Assembly (NCBI RefSeq): GCF_000383615.1
Contig: NZ_KB911587.1
Coordinates: 337,476-401,475 of the forward strand
Source: Streptomyces canus 299MFChir4.1
Lineage (GTDB): Bacteria > Actinomycetota > Actinomycetes > Streptomycetales > Streptomycetaceae
Direction: 5' to 3'
DNA length: 64,000 nucleotides
The notes below the pieces were generated by a model that made no database searches, was not told where the DNA came from, and saw only the letters and a list, made by a program, of their open reading frames with translations. The translations under genes were made by a program, and so were the position numbers. The stretch's first letter is position 1, and each line of letters starts with the position of its first letter. Positions 7,737 to 15,966 of the stretch are shown here, piece by piece.

Positions 7737-8696
7737 TCACCCCTGCTGGAGCTGGGGCAGCACCTTCGTACGGTAGAAGTCGAAGAAGCCGCGCTGGTCG
7801 GGGCCGATCTGGTTGACGTAGACCCGGTCGAAGCCGGCGTCGGCGAACGCGCTCAGCGTGGAGACGTGCTCGTCGACGTCGTCCCCGCACACCGCCTTCT
7901 CGCGCACCATCTCCTCGGTGACCAGCGGCTCCAGCTGCTCGAAGTGGCGCGGCGAGGGCAGGATCTGGGCCATCTCGCCGGGCAGGAACTGGTTGAACCA
8001 CAGCTTGCGGACCGTGGCGACGCACTCGTCGCGGTCGTTGCCGTAGCAGACCTTCGTTCCGCCGATGACCGGCTTGCCGGCCCCGCCGCCCTTGCGGAAC
8101 TGCTCCACCATCGACTCGTCGGGCGTCATCGTGATGAAGCCGTCGCCGACCCGGGACGCGAGCGCCGTGGCCGCCGGACCGAAGCCGGAGATGTCGATGG
8201 GGACGGGCTCGTCGGGGACCGTGTACAGGCGGGCGTTCTCCACGGTGTAGTGCGTGCCGTGGTGGTTGACCTCCTCGCCCGTGAAGAGGCGGCGCATCAC
8301 CTGGATCGACTCCTCCAGCATTTCCAGGCGGATGTGCGCGGGCGGCCAGACATGGCCGAGCACGTGCTCGTTGAGGGCCTCACCGGAGCCGACGCCCAGC
8401 CGGAACCGGCCGTTGGTCATCACGGCCGAGGTCGCCGCGGCCTGCGCCACCACCGCCGGGTGGATCCGCACGGTCGGGCAGGTCACGGCCGTCTCGATGG
8501 GAAGGGACACGGCCTCCGAGAGTGCGCCGATCACCGACCACACGAAGGGGCTCTGGCCCTGCGCGTCGTTCCACGGGTGGTAGTGGTCGGAGATCCACAG
8601 CGAGCTGAAGCCCGCCTGCTCGGCCATCCGGGCCTGTTCGACCAGGTCCGCGGGACCGAACTCCTCGCACGACAGGAAATAGCCGTATTCGGGCAT
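7737..8696 (-). CDS. LLM-class F420-dependent oxidoreductase (F420-dependent G6PDH-like, TIGR03557-type)
   Basis: The protein has 319 residues with the bacterial-luciferase TIM-barrel pattern of F420-dependent enzymes: MPEYGYFLSCEEFGPADLV, then SLWISDHYHPW (about 33-43), TNGRFRLGVGSGEALNEHV (about 93-111) and SGFGPAATALASRVGDGFI (about 170-188). The set resembles F420-dependent glucose-6-phosphate dehydrogenase relatives, but its own substrate is unproven. The start ATG 8696 has GGAGGT ten bases upstream. It is first in a two-gene operon with the enolase-type enzyme. A strong SigB-type promoter lies at 8741-8764. Confidence 0.82.
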   Translation of the reverse strand: MPEYGYFLSCEEFGPADLVEQARMAEQAGFSSLWISDHYHPWNDAQGQSPFVWSVIGALSEAVSLPIETAVTCPTVRIHPAVVAQAAATSAVMTNGRFRLGVGSGEALNEHVLGHVWPPAHIRLEMLEESIQVMRRLFTGEEVNHHGTHYTVENARLYTVPDEPVPIDISGFGPAATALASRVGDGFITMTPDESMVEQFRKGGGAGKPVIGGTKVCYGNDRDECVATVRKLWFNQFLPGEMAQILPSPRHFEQLEPLVTEEMVREKAVCGDDVDEHVSTLSAFADAGFDRVYVNQIGPDQRGFFDFYRTKVLPQLQQG

Positions 8697-8740
8697 GGGG
8701 GTACCTCCGGCGGTTCCGTGATGAGCGGGGCCTTGGCCGA

Positions 8741-8764
8741 GTACCCGGCGGTCCGTGCGGAAAC
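8741..8764 (-). promoter_or_regulatory. SigB-type stress promoter, exact consensus
   Basis: Read on the minus strand, GTTT (8764-8761), exactly 14 bases, then GGGTAC (8746-8741). This is the textbook GTTT-N14-GGGTAC consensus of the Streptomyces SigB family. A start point about seven bases on (near 8734) gives a leader of about 38 bases to the ATG at 8696, with a good GGAGGT ribosome site. Confidence 0.7.
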
Positions 8765-8835
8765 CGGCGTTTGGGCGCCCTGGCCAGGGGGACGCGGAAG
8801 GCTCCCGAGGTACGCGACAGCCCCGGAGGCGAACC

Positions 8836-10488
8836 GTGAGTCGACCCCGCATAGTGATCGTCGGTGCCGGCTTCGCCGGGTACCGGACGGCCAAGGAACT
8901 GTCCCGAAAAGCCCGCGGCAAGGCCGACATCACCCTGCTGAACCCGACCGACTACTTCCTGTACCTGCCCCTGCTGCCCCAGGTCGCCGCCGGCATCCTG
9001 GAACCCCGGCGGGTGACCGTCTCCCTCTCCGACACGCTGCCATGGGTGCGTCTGGTGCTCGGCGAGGCCGACGGCATCGACCTGGACGGCCGCACCGTCC
9101 ACTACACCGACCCCGAGGGCGCCCGCGGCACGCTCGCCTACGACCGGCTGGTGCTGGCCGCCGGGAGCGTCAACAAGCTGCTGCCCATCCCCGGGGTCGC
9201 CGAGCACGCGCACGGCTTCCGGGGCCTGCCCGAGGCGCTGTACCTGCGCGACCACGTGACCCGTCAGGTGGAGCTCGCCGCGGCCGCCGACGATCCCGAG
9301 ACCTGCGCCGCGCGGTGCACCTTCGTCGTGGTCGGCGCCGGCTACACGGGCACCGAGGTCGCCGCGCAGGGGCAGCTGTTCACCGACGCACAGGTGCGCA
9401 GGCACCCCCTGCGCAAGGGCATGCGGCCGCGCTGGATCCTCCTGGACATCGCGGAGCGGGTCCTGCCCGAGCTCGACTCCCATCTGTCCCGCACCGCCGA
9501 CCGCACGCTCAGGGAACGGGGCGTGGAGGTGCGGATGGGTACCTCCGTGAAGGAGGCGACACCGCAGGGGGTGCTGCTGACCGACGGCGAGTTCGTCGCG
9601 ACCCGGTCGCTGGTGTGGTGCGTGGGGGTACGGCCCGATCCGCTCGCCGAGTCGCTCGGACTGCCCATGGAGCGCGGCCGGCTGCTCGTCGACCCGAACC
9701 TCCAAGTACCGGGACGGCCCGAGGTGTTCGCGTGCGGCGACGCGGCAGCGGTGCCCGATCTGGACAACCCGGGCCAGTACACGCCGATGACGGCGCAGCA
9801 CGCCTGGCGACAGGGCCGTACCGCGGCCCTCAATGTCGCCGCCTCCCTGGGAGCCGGTGTGCGCCGCCCCTACGAGCACCGGGACCTCGGCTTCGTCGTG
9901 GACCTCGGCGGGGCGAAGGCCGCGGCCAACCCGCTGGGCGTCCCGCTGTCCGGCCTCGCGGCCGGTGCCGTCACCCGCGGCTACCACCTCGCCGCGATGC
10001 CGGGCAACCGGGTCCGGGTCGCGGCCGACTGGCTCCTGGACGCCGTACTCCCGCGCCAAGCCGTTCAGTTGGGCCTCGTACGGTCCTGGGCGGTGCCGCT
10101 GGACACCGCCTCGCCGGAGCTGACACACGCCCCGGGGCGACCGCAGGCACGCCAGGATGCCGACGCGCGCTCCGGTCCCGGCGCCGCGACCGAGCGGGAG
10201 ACGAGGCCGGGAGAGCCCGCCTGCGTACAGGCCCACCCACAGGAGCCGGAGGTTGGGGCAAGCGCGGGCGAGGCGGTGATCGCGGAGGCGAAGGCGCGCG
10301 AGACGGCCGAACGGAAGTCGCCCGAGCGGGAGCCGGTGGAGTGGGAGTCACCTGAGTGGGAGTCGCCGGAGCAATCGCCCGGGCCCGCCAGGAACCACCC
10401 GGGCTCCGAACCCGCCACATATCAGCCGGGCCAAGGCCCCGGCCCCACCAAACGAACTGACGCGGACCCCGCGGAAGGAGACTCATGA
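8836..10488 (+). CDS. NAD(P)/FAD-dependent oxidoreductase, type II NADH dehydrogenase-like
   Basis: The 550-residue protein shows FAD-binding VIVGAGFAG (about 7-15), a second dinucleotide fold VVVGAGYTG (about 178-186), and the FAD-closing VFACGDAAAVPDL (about 297-309). This is the pattern of type II NADH:quinone dehydrogenases, which pass electrons from NADH to quinone without pumping protons. After about residue 435 comes an unusual low-complexity hydrophilic tail with ESPEWESPEQ-type repeats, absent from most relatives. The GTG at 8836 follows GGAGGC. Its end overlaps the transketolase start by ATGA, so the two are translationally coupled. It is divergent from the LLM operon. Confidence 0.82.
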   Translation: MSRPRIVIVGAGFAGYRTAKELSRKARGKADITLLNPTDYFLYLPLLPQVAAGILEPRRVTVSLSDTLPWVRLVLGEADGIDLDGRTVHYTDPEGARGTLAYDRLVLAAGSVNKLLPIPGVAEHAHGFRGLPEALYLRDHVTRQVELAAAADDPETCAARCTFVVVGAGYTGTEVAAQGQLFTDAQVRRHPLRKGMRPRWILLDIAERVLPELDSHLSRTADRTLRERGVEVRMGTSVKEATPQGVLLTDGEFVATRSLVWCVGVRPDPLAESLGLPMERGRLLVDPNLQVPGRPEVFACGDAAAVPDLDNPGQYTPMTAQHAWRQGRTAALNVAASLGAGVRRPYEHRDLGFVVDLGGAKAAANPLGVPLSGLAAGAVTRGYHLAAMPGNRVRVAADWLLDAVLPRQAVQLGLVRSWAVPLDTASPELTHAPGRPQARQDADARSGPGAATERETRPGEPACVQAHPQEPEVGASAGEAVIAEAKARETAERKSPEREPVEWESPEWESPEQSPGPARNHPGSEPATYQPGQGPGPTKRTDADPAEGDS

Positions 10489-12332
10489 ACACCGGTGAAC
10501 TCGTCGAACTCGCCCAGCAGTTGCGCGTGGACAGTGTGCGCGCCTCGGCCGCCGCGGGCTCCGGGCACCCGACGTCCTCGATGTCCGCCGCGGACCTGAT
10601 GGCCGTACTCCTCGCCAACCACTTCCGCTACGACTTCGACCGCCCCGCACACCCCGGCAACGACCGCTTCGTGCTGTCCAAGGGGCATGCCTCACCGTTG
10701 ATGTACGCCGCGTTCAAGGCGGCCGGTGCCGTCGACGACGAGGAACTGCTGACCTTCCGAGGGCTCGACAGCCGTCTCGAAGGACACCCGACCCCGCGCA
10801 AGCTGCCCTGGGTGGAGACGGCGACCGGATCGCTCGGCCAGGGACTGCCGGTGGGCGTCGGCATCGCGCTGTCCGGGAAGCGGCTGGACCGCAGCGACTA
10901 CCGGGTGTGGGTACTGTGCGGTGACAGCGAACTCGCCGAGGGCTCGATCTGGGAGGCCGCCGAGCACGCGAGCCACGAGCACCTCGACAACCTCACCGCG
11001 ATCGTGGACGTCAACCGGCTCGGCCAGCGCGGCCCCACCCGGCACGGCCACGACCTCGACGCCTACGCCCGCCGCTTCCAGGCCTTCGGCTGGCACACCG
11101 TCGAGGTCGACGGGCACGACGTGGACGCCATCGACCGCGCGTACGGCGAGGCCGCGTCCACCAAGGGCCAGCCCACCGCGATCCTCGCCCGCACCCTCAA
11201 GGGCAAGGGCGTCGCCGACGTCGAGGACCGCGAGGGACTGCACGGCAAGCCCCTCAAGAACGCCGACGACGCCATCGAGGAGCTCGGTGGCGTACGCGAC
11301 CTGCGCGTCCAGGTGCACGAGCCGCCGGCCGCCCGCATCCTGCACGCCGTCCGCTCCGGGCACGTGGACCTGCCCCGCTGGGACACCGGCGAGGACGTGG
11401 CCACCCGGGACGCCTACGGACAGGCCCTCGCCGCCCTCGGCACCGGCCGCGGGGACGTCGTCGCCCTGGACGGCGAGGTCGGCGACTCGACCCGCACCGA
11501 GTACTTCGCCAAGGAACACGCCGACCGCTACTTCGAGTGCTACATCGCCGAGCAGCAGATGGTCGCGGCCGCCGTGGGACTGGCCGCGCGCGGCTGGGTG
11601 CCCTACGCCGGCACCTTCGCGGCCTTCCTGACCCGTGCCTACGATTTCGTGCGCATGGCCTCCATCAGCGGGGCCGGCCTCAACCTCGTCGGCTCGCACG
11701 CGGGCGTCGCCATCGGGCAGGACGGGCCCAGCCAGATGGGCCTGGAGGACCTGGCGATGATGCGGGCGATCCACGGCTCGACCGTGCTGTACCCGTGCGA
11801 CGCCAACCAGACCGCCCGCCTGATCGCCCAGATGGCGGACCTGGACGGCATCCGCTATCTGCGCACGGGCCGCGGCGAGAGCCCGGTGATCTACGGCGCC
11901 GACGAGGAGTTCCCGATCGGCGGCAGCAAGGTGCTGCGCTTCTCCCAGAGCGACCGGCTGACGGTCGTCGCCGCGGGCGTCACCGTGCCCGAGGCACTCA
12001 AGGCCGCCGAGGCACTGGAGCAGGAGGGCATCCGGGTCCGGGTCGTCGACCTGTACTCGGTCAAGCCGGTCGACCGGGCCACCCTGCGCCAGGCCGCCGA
12101 GGACACCGGCTGTCTGCTGACCGTGGAGGACCACCGCGAGGAGGGCGGCCTCGGTGACGCCGTCCTCGACGCCTTCACCGACGGCCGTCCCGTACCGCGC
12201 CTGGTGCGCCTCGCCGTCCGTACGATGCCCGGCTCGGCCTCGCCCGAGGAGCAGCTGCACGCCGCGGGCATCGACGCCGAGTCGATCGCGGCCGCGGGCC
12301 GGCTGCTGGTGGAGCAGGCGATCGTGCCGTGA
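10485..12332 (+). CDS. tkt: Transketolase, short (mammalian-like) type
   Basis: The 615-residue enzyme transfers two-carbon ketol units between sugar phosphates in the pentose phosphate pathway, using thiamine diphosphate and Mg. The motifs are SGHPTSSMSAADLM and DRFVLSKGHASP in the N-terminal third, GDSELAEGSIWEA with IVDVNRLGQ for cofactor binding (about 146-178), and FECYIAEQQMVAAAVGLAARG in the central domain. The length and these motifs resemble the mammalian/archaeal class rather than the usual bacterial ones of about 660-700 residues, so it is probably a second transketolase beside a housekeeping copy. It overlaps the oxidoreductase before it and the LigD-like gene after it by four bases each. 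Confidence 0.92.
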   Translation: MNTGELVELAQQLRVDSVRASAAAGSGHPTSSMSAADLMAVLLANHFRYDFDRPAHPGNDRFVLSKGHASPLMYAAFKAAGAVDDEELLTFRGLDSRLEGHPTPRKLPWVETATGSLGQGLPVGVGIALSGKRLDRSDYRVWVLCGDSELAEGSIWEAAEHASHEHLDNLTAIVDVNRLGQRGPTRHGHDLDAYARRFQAFGWHTVEVDGHDVDAIDRAYGEAASTKGQPTAILARTLKGKGVADVEDREGLHGKPLKNADDAIEELGGVRDLRVQVHEPPAARILHAVRSGHVDLPRWDTGEDVATRDAYGQALAALGTGRGDVVALDGEVGDSTRTEYFAKEHADRYFECYIAEQQMVAAAVGLAARGWVPYAGTFAAFLTRAYDFVRMASISGAGLNLVGSHAGVAIGQDGPSQMGLEDLAMMRAIHGSTVLYPCDANQTARLIAQMADLDGIRYLRTGRGESPVIYGADEEFPIGGSKVLRFSQSDRLTVVAAGVTVPEALKAAEALEQEGIRVRVVDLYSVKPVDRATLRQAAEDTGCLLTVEDHREEGGLGDAVLDAFTDGRPVPRLVRLAVRTMPGSASPEEQLHAAGIDAESIAAAGRLLVEQAIVP

Positions 12333-13261
12333 CCGGGGACGACGTACGGACCGTACGCGCGGGCAGGCGCACCGTCGAGGTGCACCGGCCGGACAAGGTG
12401 CTCTTCCCCGGCGGCGACGGTGCCAAGGAGTACACCAAGGCCGATCTCGTCGACTACTACCGTTCCGTCGCGCCCTTCATGCTGCCGCACCTGCGCGGTC
12501 GTCCGCTGATGCTGGAACGGCACCCGGACGGCCTCGACGGCCCCGTGTTCATGCAGAAGAACACCCCGGACTCCTACCCGGAGTGGATCGGCCGCGTCGA
12601 GGTGGCGAAGGAGGGCGGCACCGTCTGCCACACCGTCTGTGACGACGCCCCCACCCTCCTGTACCTCGCCGACCAGGCCGCCCTCACCCTGCACCGCTGG
12701 CTGTCCCGGACCGGGAGCGTGGAGCGGCCCGACCGGATGGTCTTCGACCTCGACCCGGCCGGGGAGGACGACTTCGCCCTGGTGCGCGAGGCCGCCTGGC
12801 TGCTCGGGGAACTGCTCGACGAGCTGAGTCTGCCCTCGGCGCTGATGACCACCGGCTCGCGCGGGCTGCATGTCGTCGTGCCGCTCAACGGCCGGCACGA
12901 GTTCGACGAGGTCCGCCGGTTCGCCAAGGACGTCGCCGACACCCTGGTCGCCGGCCACCCCGACCGGCTCACCACCGCCGCCCGCAAGAAGGACCGCGGC
13001 GACCGCCTCTACCTCGACATTCAGCGCAACGCCTACGCGCAGACCGCCGTCGCCCCCTTCACCGTCCGTGCGAAACCCGGGGCTCCCGTGGCCACCCCGA
13101 TGGCCTGGACCCAGCTGGACGACCCGGGCCTGGACGCCCGCCGCTGGACCATCGCCGACGCGGTCGAACAGGCCCGCACCAACCCGTGGGCCGGGGTCAT
13201 GGCCAAAGGGCGCGCCCTCGGGCCCGCCCGGCGCAGGTTGAACGCCTTGATGCCCTCTTGA
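12329..13261 (+). CDS. LigD polymerase/primase domain protein (NHEJ), stand-alone
   Basis: This 310-residue protein matches the archaeo-eukaryotic primase domain of LigD. That domain fills gaps with ribonucleotides during non-homologous end joining with Ku. Visible motifs are HRPDKVLFP (about 20), LERHPDGLDGPVFMQKN (about 62-78), the metal motif FDLDPAGEDDF (about 137-147), GSRGLHVVVPL (about 178-188) and RLYLDIQRNAYAQTAVAPF (about 226-244). No ligase or nuclease domain is attached, as is common in Streptomyces. GTG 12329 overlaps the transketolase stop by GTGA. The gas-vesicle cluster begins 44 bases downstream. Confidence 0.87.
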   Translation: MTGDDVRTVRAGRRTVEVHRPDKVLFPGGDGAKEYTKADLVDYYRSVAPFMLPHLRGRPLMLERHPDGLDGPVFMQKNTPDSYPEWIGRVEVAKEGGTVCHTVCDDAPTLLYLADQAALTLHRWLSRTGSVERPDRMVFDLDPAGEDDFALVREAAWLLGELLDELSLPSALMTTGSRGLHVVVPLNGRHEFDEVRRFAKDVADTLVAGHPDRLTTAARKKDRGDRLYLDIQRNAYAQTAVAPFTVRAKPGAPVATPMAWTQLDDPGLDARRWTIADAVEQARTNPWAGVMAKGRALGPARRRLNALMPS

Positions 13262-13305
13262 AGGTTTGGCGAAGGAACGAGCGGCCACCCGAGGTGAGAG
13301 GTGCC

Positions 13306-13674
13306 ATGTCGAACACAAAAAACTCATCCGAAACACAGGATTCACGAAACTCCCGCAAAGGGACAGAAGAGGACACGGACGAGAAAGTGGCGGAGAACAG
13401 TCGGCCCAAGCCCATGGAGGTGCTGCGCGAGGCGCGCGCCCAGCTGGCCGAGCTGACCGGCATGACCGTCGAGAACGTGTCGTCCTTCGAACAGACGGAG
13501 GACGGCTGGGAGCTCGAGATCGAGGTCCTTGAGCTGACCCGCGTGCCCGACACGATGAGCCTCATGGCCACCTACCAGGTCGAACTCGACCCGGAGGGCC
13601 AGCTCACCGGCTATCGGCGCGTTCGGCGTTACGAACGAGGGCGCGCGGACGCACAAAGGCGGGGCGGTCACTAG
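13306..13674 (+). CDS. gvpO: Gas vesicle protein GvpO
   Basis: The protein has 122 residues. The N-terminal 40 are hydrophilic and charged; the C-terminal GvpO domain (about 42-115) includes VLREARAQLAELTG and GWELEIEVLELTRVPDTMSL. GvpO is a cytosolic accessory protein of gas-vesicle formation in haloarchaea and actinobacteria, possibly acting on gvp expression. It is the first gene of the cluster, in the order O-A-F-G-Y-Z-J-L-S-K known from Streptomyces. The DNA just after the start is AT-rich for this window (repeated aaaaaa and aaact). The ATG at 13306 follows GAGGTGAGAGG. Confidence 0.9.
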   Translation: MSNTKNSSETQDSRNSRKGTEEDTDEKVAENSRPKPMEVLREARAQLAELTGMTVENVSSFEQTEDGWELEIEVLELTRVPDTMSLMATYQVELDPEGQLTGYRRVRRYERGRADAQRRGGH

Positions 13675-13732
13675 ACCGCTCCGCCGTACAGACATCCGTT
13701 CACCAGCACACAGAAAAGGAGGCGCGGTCGAC

Positions 13733-14161
13733 ATGACCGTTGTCCCGGCACAACAGGGCGGTGGCGGAGGCGGCTCCAGCGGCCTCTACGACGTTCTGGA
13801 ACTGGTCCTCGACAGGGGTCTCGTCATCGACGCGTTCGTACGGGTCTCCCTGGTCGGCATCGAGATTCTGAAGATCGACGTACGGGTCGTGGTGGCCAGC
13901 GTCGATACATATCTGCGCTTCGCCGAAGCGTGCAACCGGCTGGACCTGGAGTCCGGCCCGAACAAGAGCCCCGGTCTGCCCGACGTGGTCGGCTCGATCA
14001 CCGAGTCGGGCGCGCGCGGCAAGTCCAAGGGCGCGCTCTCGGGCGCCGCCGAGACCATCTCCGACGCCTTCAAGCAGGCGCGTGAGGGAGACGGCCAGAG
14101 CGAGTCCAGGCCGCGTGCCCGCAAGTCGACCGCCTCGCGCCGGAAGGAGGAGCAGGAGTGA
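13733..14161 (+). CDS. gvpA: Gas vesicle structural protein GvpA, extended Streptomyces type
   Basis: The 142-residue protein has the GvpA core at about 17-66: GLYDVLELVLDRGLVIDAF, then VRVSLVGIEILKIDVRVVVA. GvpA polymerises into the ribbed, gas-permeable shell. Ordinary GvpA proteins have 70-75 residues. This one adds a Gly-rich N-terminus and a C-terminal tail of about 75 residues rich in Ser, Lys and Arg, as in other Streptomyces. A strong AAAAGGAGG lies upstream of ATG 13733. Its stop overlaps the GTG of gvpF (GTGA). Confidence 0.93.
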   Translation: MTVVPAQQGGGGGGSSGLYDVLELVLDRGLVIDAFVRVSLVGIEILKIDVRVVVASVDTYLRFAEACNRLDLESGPNKSPGLPDVVGSITESGARGKSKGALSGAAETISDAFKQAREGDGQSESRPRARKSTASRRKEEQE

Positions 14162-14928
14162 GCACGTACGTCTACGGCATCACCGCCGCCTCCCACCCCA
14201 CGGTGCCGGAGGACCTGACAGGGGTCGGCGACCCAGCCCTTCCGGTGCGGGTGCTGACGGTGGGCGAGCTGGCGGCGATCGTCAGTGACGCCCCCGAGGG
14301 ACTGCGGCCCAAGCGCCGCGACCTCCTCGCCCACCAGAACGTGCTGAGCGAGGCGGGCGCGGACGGCTGCATCCTGCCCATGCGGTTCGGCAGCGTCGCC
14401 CCCGACGACGACACCGTCACCGGGGTGCTCGCGGAACGCTCCGAGCACTACAAGGAGCGCCTGCGGACCCTCGACGGCAAGGTCGAGTACAACGTCAAGG
14501 CCACGCACGACGAAGAGGCCGTACTGCACCGCGTGATGTCCGACAACCCGGACGTCCGCGCGATGACCGAGGCCAACCGGAAGGCGGGCGGCGGCAGTTA
14601 CGAGGACCGCCTCAGGCTCGGCGAGATGGTCGTGGCCGCGGTCAAGGCCCGCGAGGCCGAGGACGCCGGTCTGGTGCAGAGCGCCCTGGAGCCCTTGGCC
14701 GACGCGATCAGCGTGGGCCCCGAGTCCTCGGGCTGGCTGGCCAACGTGTCCTTCCTCGTGGAGCGCGACTCGGCCGCCTCCTTCCTGGAGGCGGTGGACG
14801 AGCTGCGCAAGGCCCATCCGCACCTCGACCTGCGGGTCAACGGCCCGCTGCCGCCGTACAGCTTCGTCGACCCGGGCCCGGCCGAACCCGCGGGCACCAC
14901 GGTCGGCATCGACCACGCGGAGGAGTGA
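14158..14928 (+). CDS. gvpF: Gas vesicle protein GvpF (GvpL/F family)
   Basis: The 256-residue GvpL/GvpF-family protein starts STYVYGITAAS and has the family block AHQNVLSEAGADGCILPMRFGSV (about 60-82), LRTLDGKVEYNVKATHDEE, and a C-terminal RVNGPLPPYSFVD (about 228-240). GvpF binds GvpA and seeds the gas-vesicle interior face during assembly. The GTG start overlaps the gvpA stop. A second family member, gvpL, lies at 17407-18177. Confidence 0.93.
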   Translation: MSTYVYGITAASHPTVPEDLTGVGDPALPVRVLTVGELAAIVSDAPEGLRPKRRDLLAHQNVLSEAGADGCILPMRFGSVAPDDDTVTGVLAERSEHYKERLRTLDGKVEYNVKATHDEEAVLHRVMSDNPDVRAMTEANRKAGGGSYEDRLRLGEMVVAAVKAREAEDAGLVQSALEPLADAISVGPESSGWLANVSFLVERDSAASFLEAVDELRKAHPHLDLRVNGPLPPYSFVDPGPAEPAGTTVGIDHAEE

Positions 14929-14935
14929 GTCAGCC

Positions 14936-15199
14936 GTGGGTCTCATCGGAGAGGTGCTGCTGCTGCCGTTCGCCCCGGTACGCGGCAGCGGCTGGGTGAT
15001 CAAGCAGGTGCTGAACGAAGCGGAGCGCCTCTACTACGACCCGGCGACGGTACGGGCGGAGCTCGCCCGGCTCGAGGAGCGACTCGAGGCGGGCGAGATC
15101 GACGAGGAGGAATTCGACCGACAGGAGGACGAACTCCTCGAACGACTGGAGATCGGCCTGCGCGGCGGCGCGGGGACTGGCGACGGGACGACACGATGA
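14936..15199 (+). CDS. gvpG: Gas vesicle protein GvpG
   Basis: This 87-residue protein has GvpG layout: a hydrophobic N-terminus (GLIGEVLLLPFAPVRGSGWVI) followed by a charged helix typical of the family (LEERLEAGEIDEEEFDRQEDELLERL, about 46-71). GvpG belongs to the small accessory set needed for assembly in most gvp clusters. It starts with GTG seven bases after the gvpF stop and overlaps gvpY by four bases. Confidence 0.9.
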   Translation: MGLIGEVLLLPFAPVRGSGWVIKQVLNEAERLYYDPATVRAELARLEERLEAGEIDEEEFDRQEDELLERLEIGLRGGAGTGDGTTR

Positions 15200-15966
15200 A
15201 CCGAACAGGACTGGGCCTCGCCGTAGGGGCCGGATATCTCCTAGGACGTACGAAGAAACTGAAACTGGCGTTCGCCGTCGGCACGCTCGTGGCCGGCAAG
15301 CGGATGCATCTGAGCCCGAAGGCCGTGGCCGATCTGGTCTCCCAGCAACTGTTGAAGAACCCGCAGTTCAAGGAGATAGGGGACACGCTCCGCCAGGACC
15401 TGCGAGGCGTCGGCAAGGCGGCCTCGGGGGCGATGGTGGAGCGGCAGATGGACGCGATCGCCGACCGGTTGCACGGCCGTACCGCCCAGGTCCGCGACGA
15501 GCTCGCCGGCGTGGCGCCGGACCTGCCGGGCCTCTCCGACGACGAGGACGAGGAGTCCGAAGGGGACGAGGAGCCCGACGAGGAGGAGACTGGGACCGCG
15601 GAGGCCGAGGACGACGAGGAGCCCTCGGACGAGGACGAGGACGAACCCTCGGACGAGCACGAGCACGAGGACGACGAGGCCGAGGACGAGGACGACGAGG
15701 ACGAGCGGGAAGAGGCTCCCGCCGCGGCCAGGAGGACCGCCAAGAAGGCCCCGGCGAAGAAGGCCCCGGCCAAGAAGACGGCCGGGAAGAGGGAGCCGAG
15801 CCGCAAGCCGCCCGCGAAGAAGGCCGCGCAGAGCCAGGGCCGCACGGCCGGCAAGACCGCGGCCAAGAAGACCACGGCGAAGAAGACGGCCGCCAAGAAG
15901 TCGACCGCGGCCAGGGGGGCCGGCCGGAGCACCCGGGCCCGACTGCCGAAGGGAGGCGGTGAGTGA
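15196..15966 (+). CDS. gvpY: Gas vesicle cluster protein GvpY (acidic then H1-like tail)
   Basis: The 256-residue protein is placed as GvpY by position. The N-terminal domain (1-112) has a Gly/Leu-rich segment GLGLAVGAGYLLGRTKKLKL and amphipathic helices. Residues 114-173 are almost all Asp/Glu. Residues 179-248 are Lys/Ala/Pro-rich with repeats such as AKKAPAKK and TAAKKT, like histone H1-type tails of actinobacterial DNA-binding proteins. Its role is unknown. The acidic stretch could shield the basic tail or mimic DNA. The neighbour GvpZ ends in a purely acidic tail, so the two might pair. Confidence 0.82.
   Translation: MNRTGLGLAVGAGYLLGRTKKLKLAFAVGTLVAGKRMHLSPKAVADLVSQQLLKNPQFKEIGDTLRQDLRGVGKAASGAMVERQMDAIADRLHGRTAQVRDELAGVAPDLPGLSDDEDEESEGDEEPDEEETGTAEAEDDEEPSDEDEDEPSDEHEHEDDEAEDEDDEDEREEAPAAARRTAKKAPAKKAPAKKTAGKREPSRKPPAKKAAQSQGRTAGKTAAKKTTAKKTAAKKSTAARGAGRSTRARLPKGGGE

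Noticed and set aside
7092..10355. 1087-codon plus-strand frame across several genes
   Set aside because: It crosses an intergenic promoter region and three well-supported genes; low-complexity shadow.
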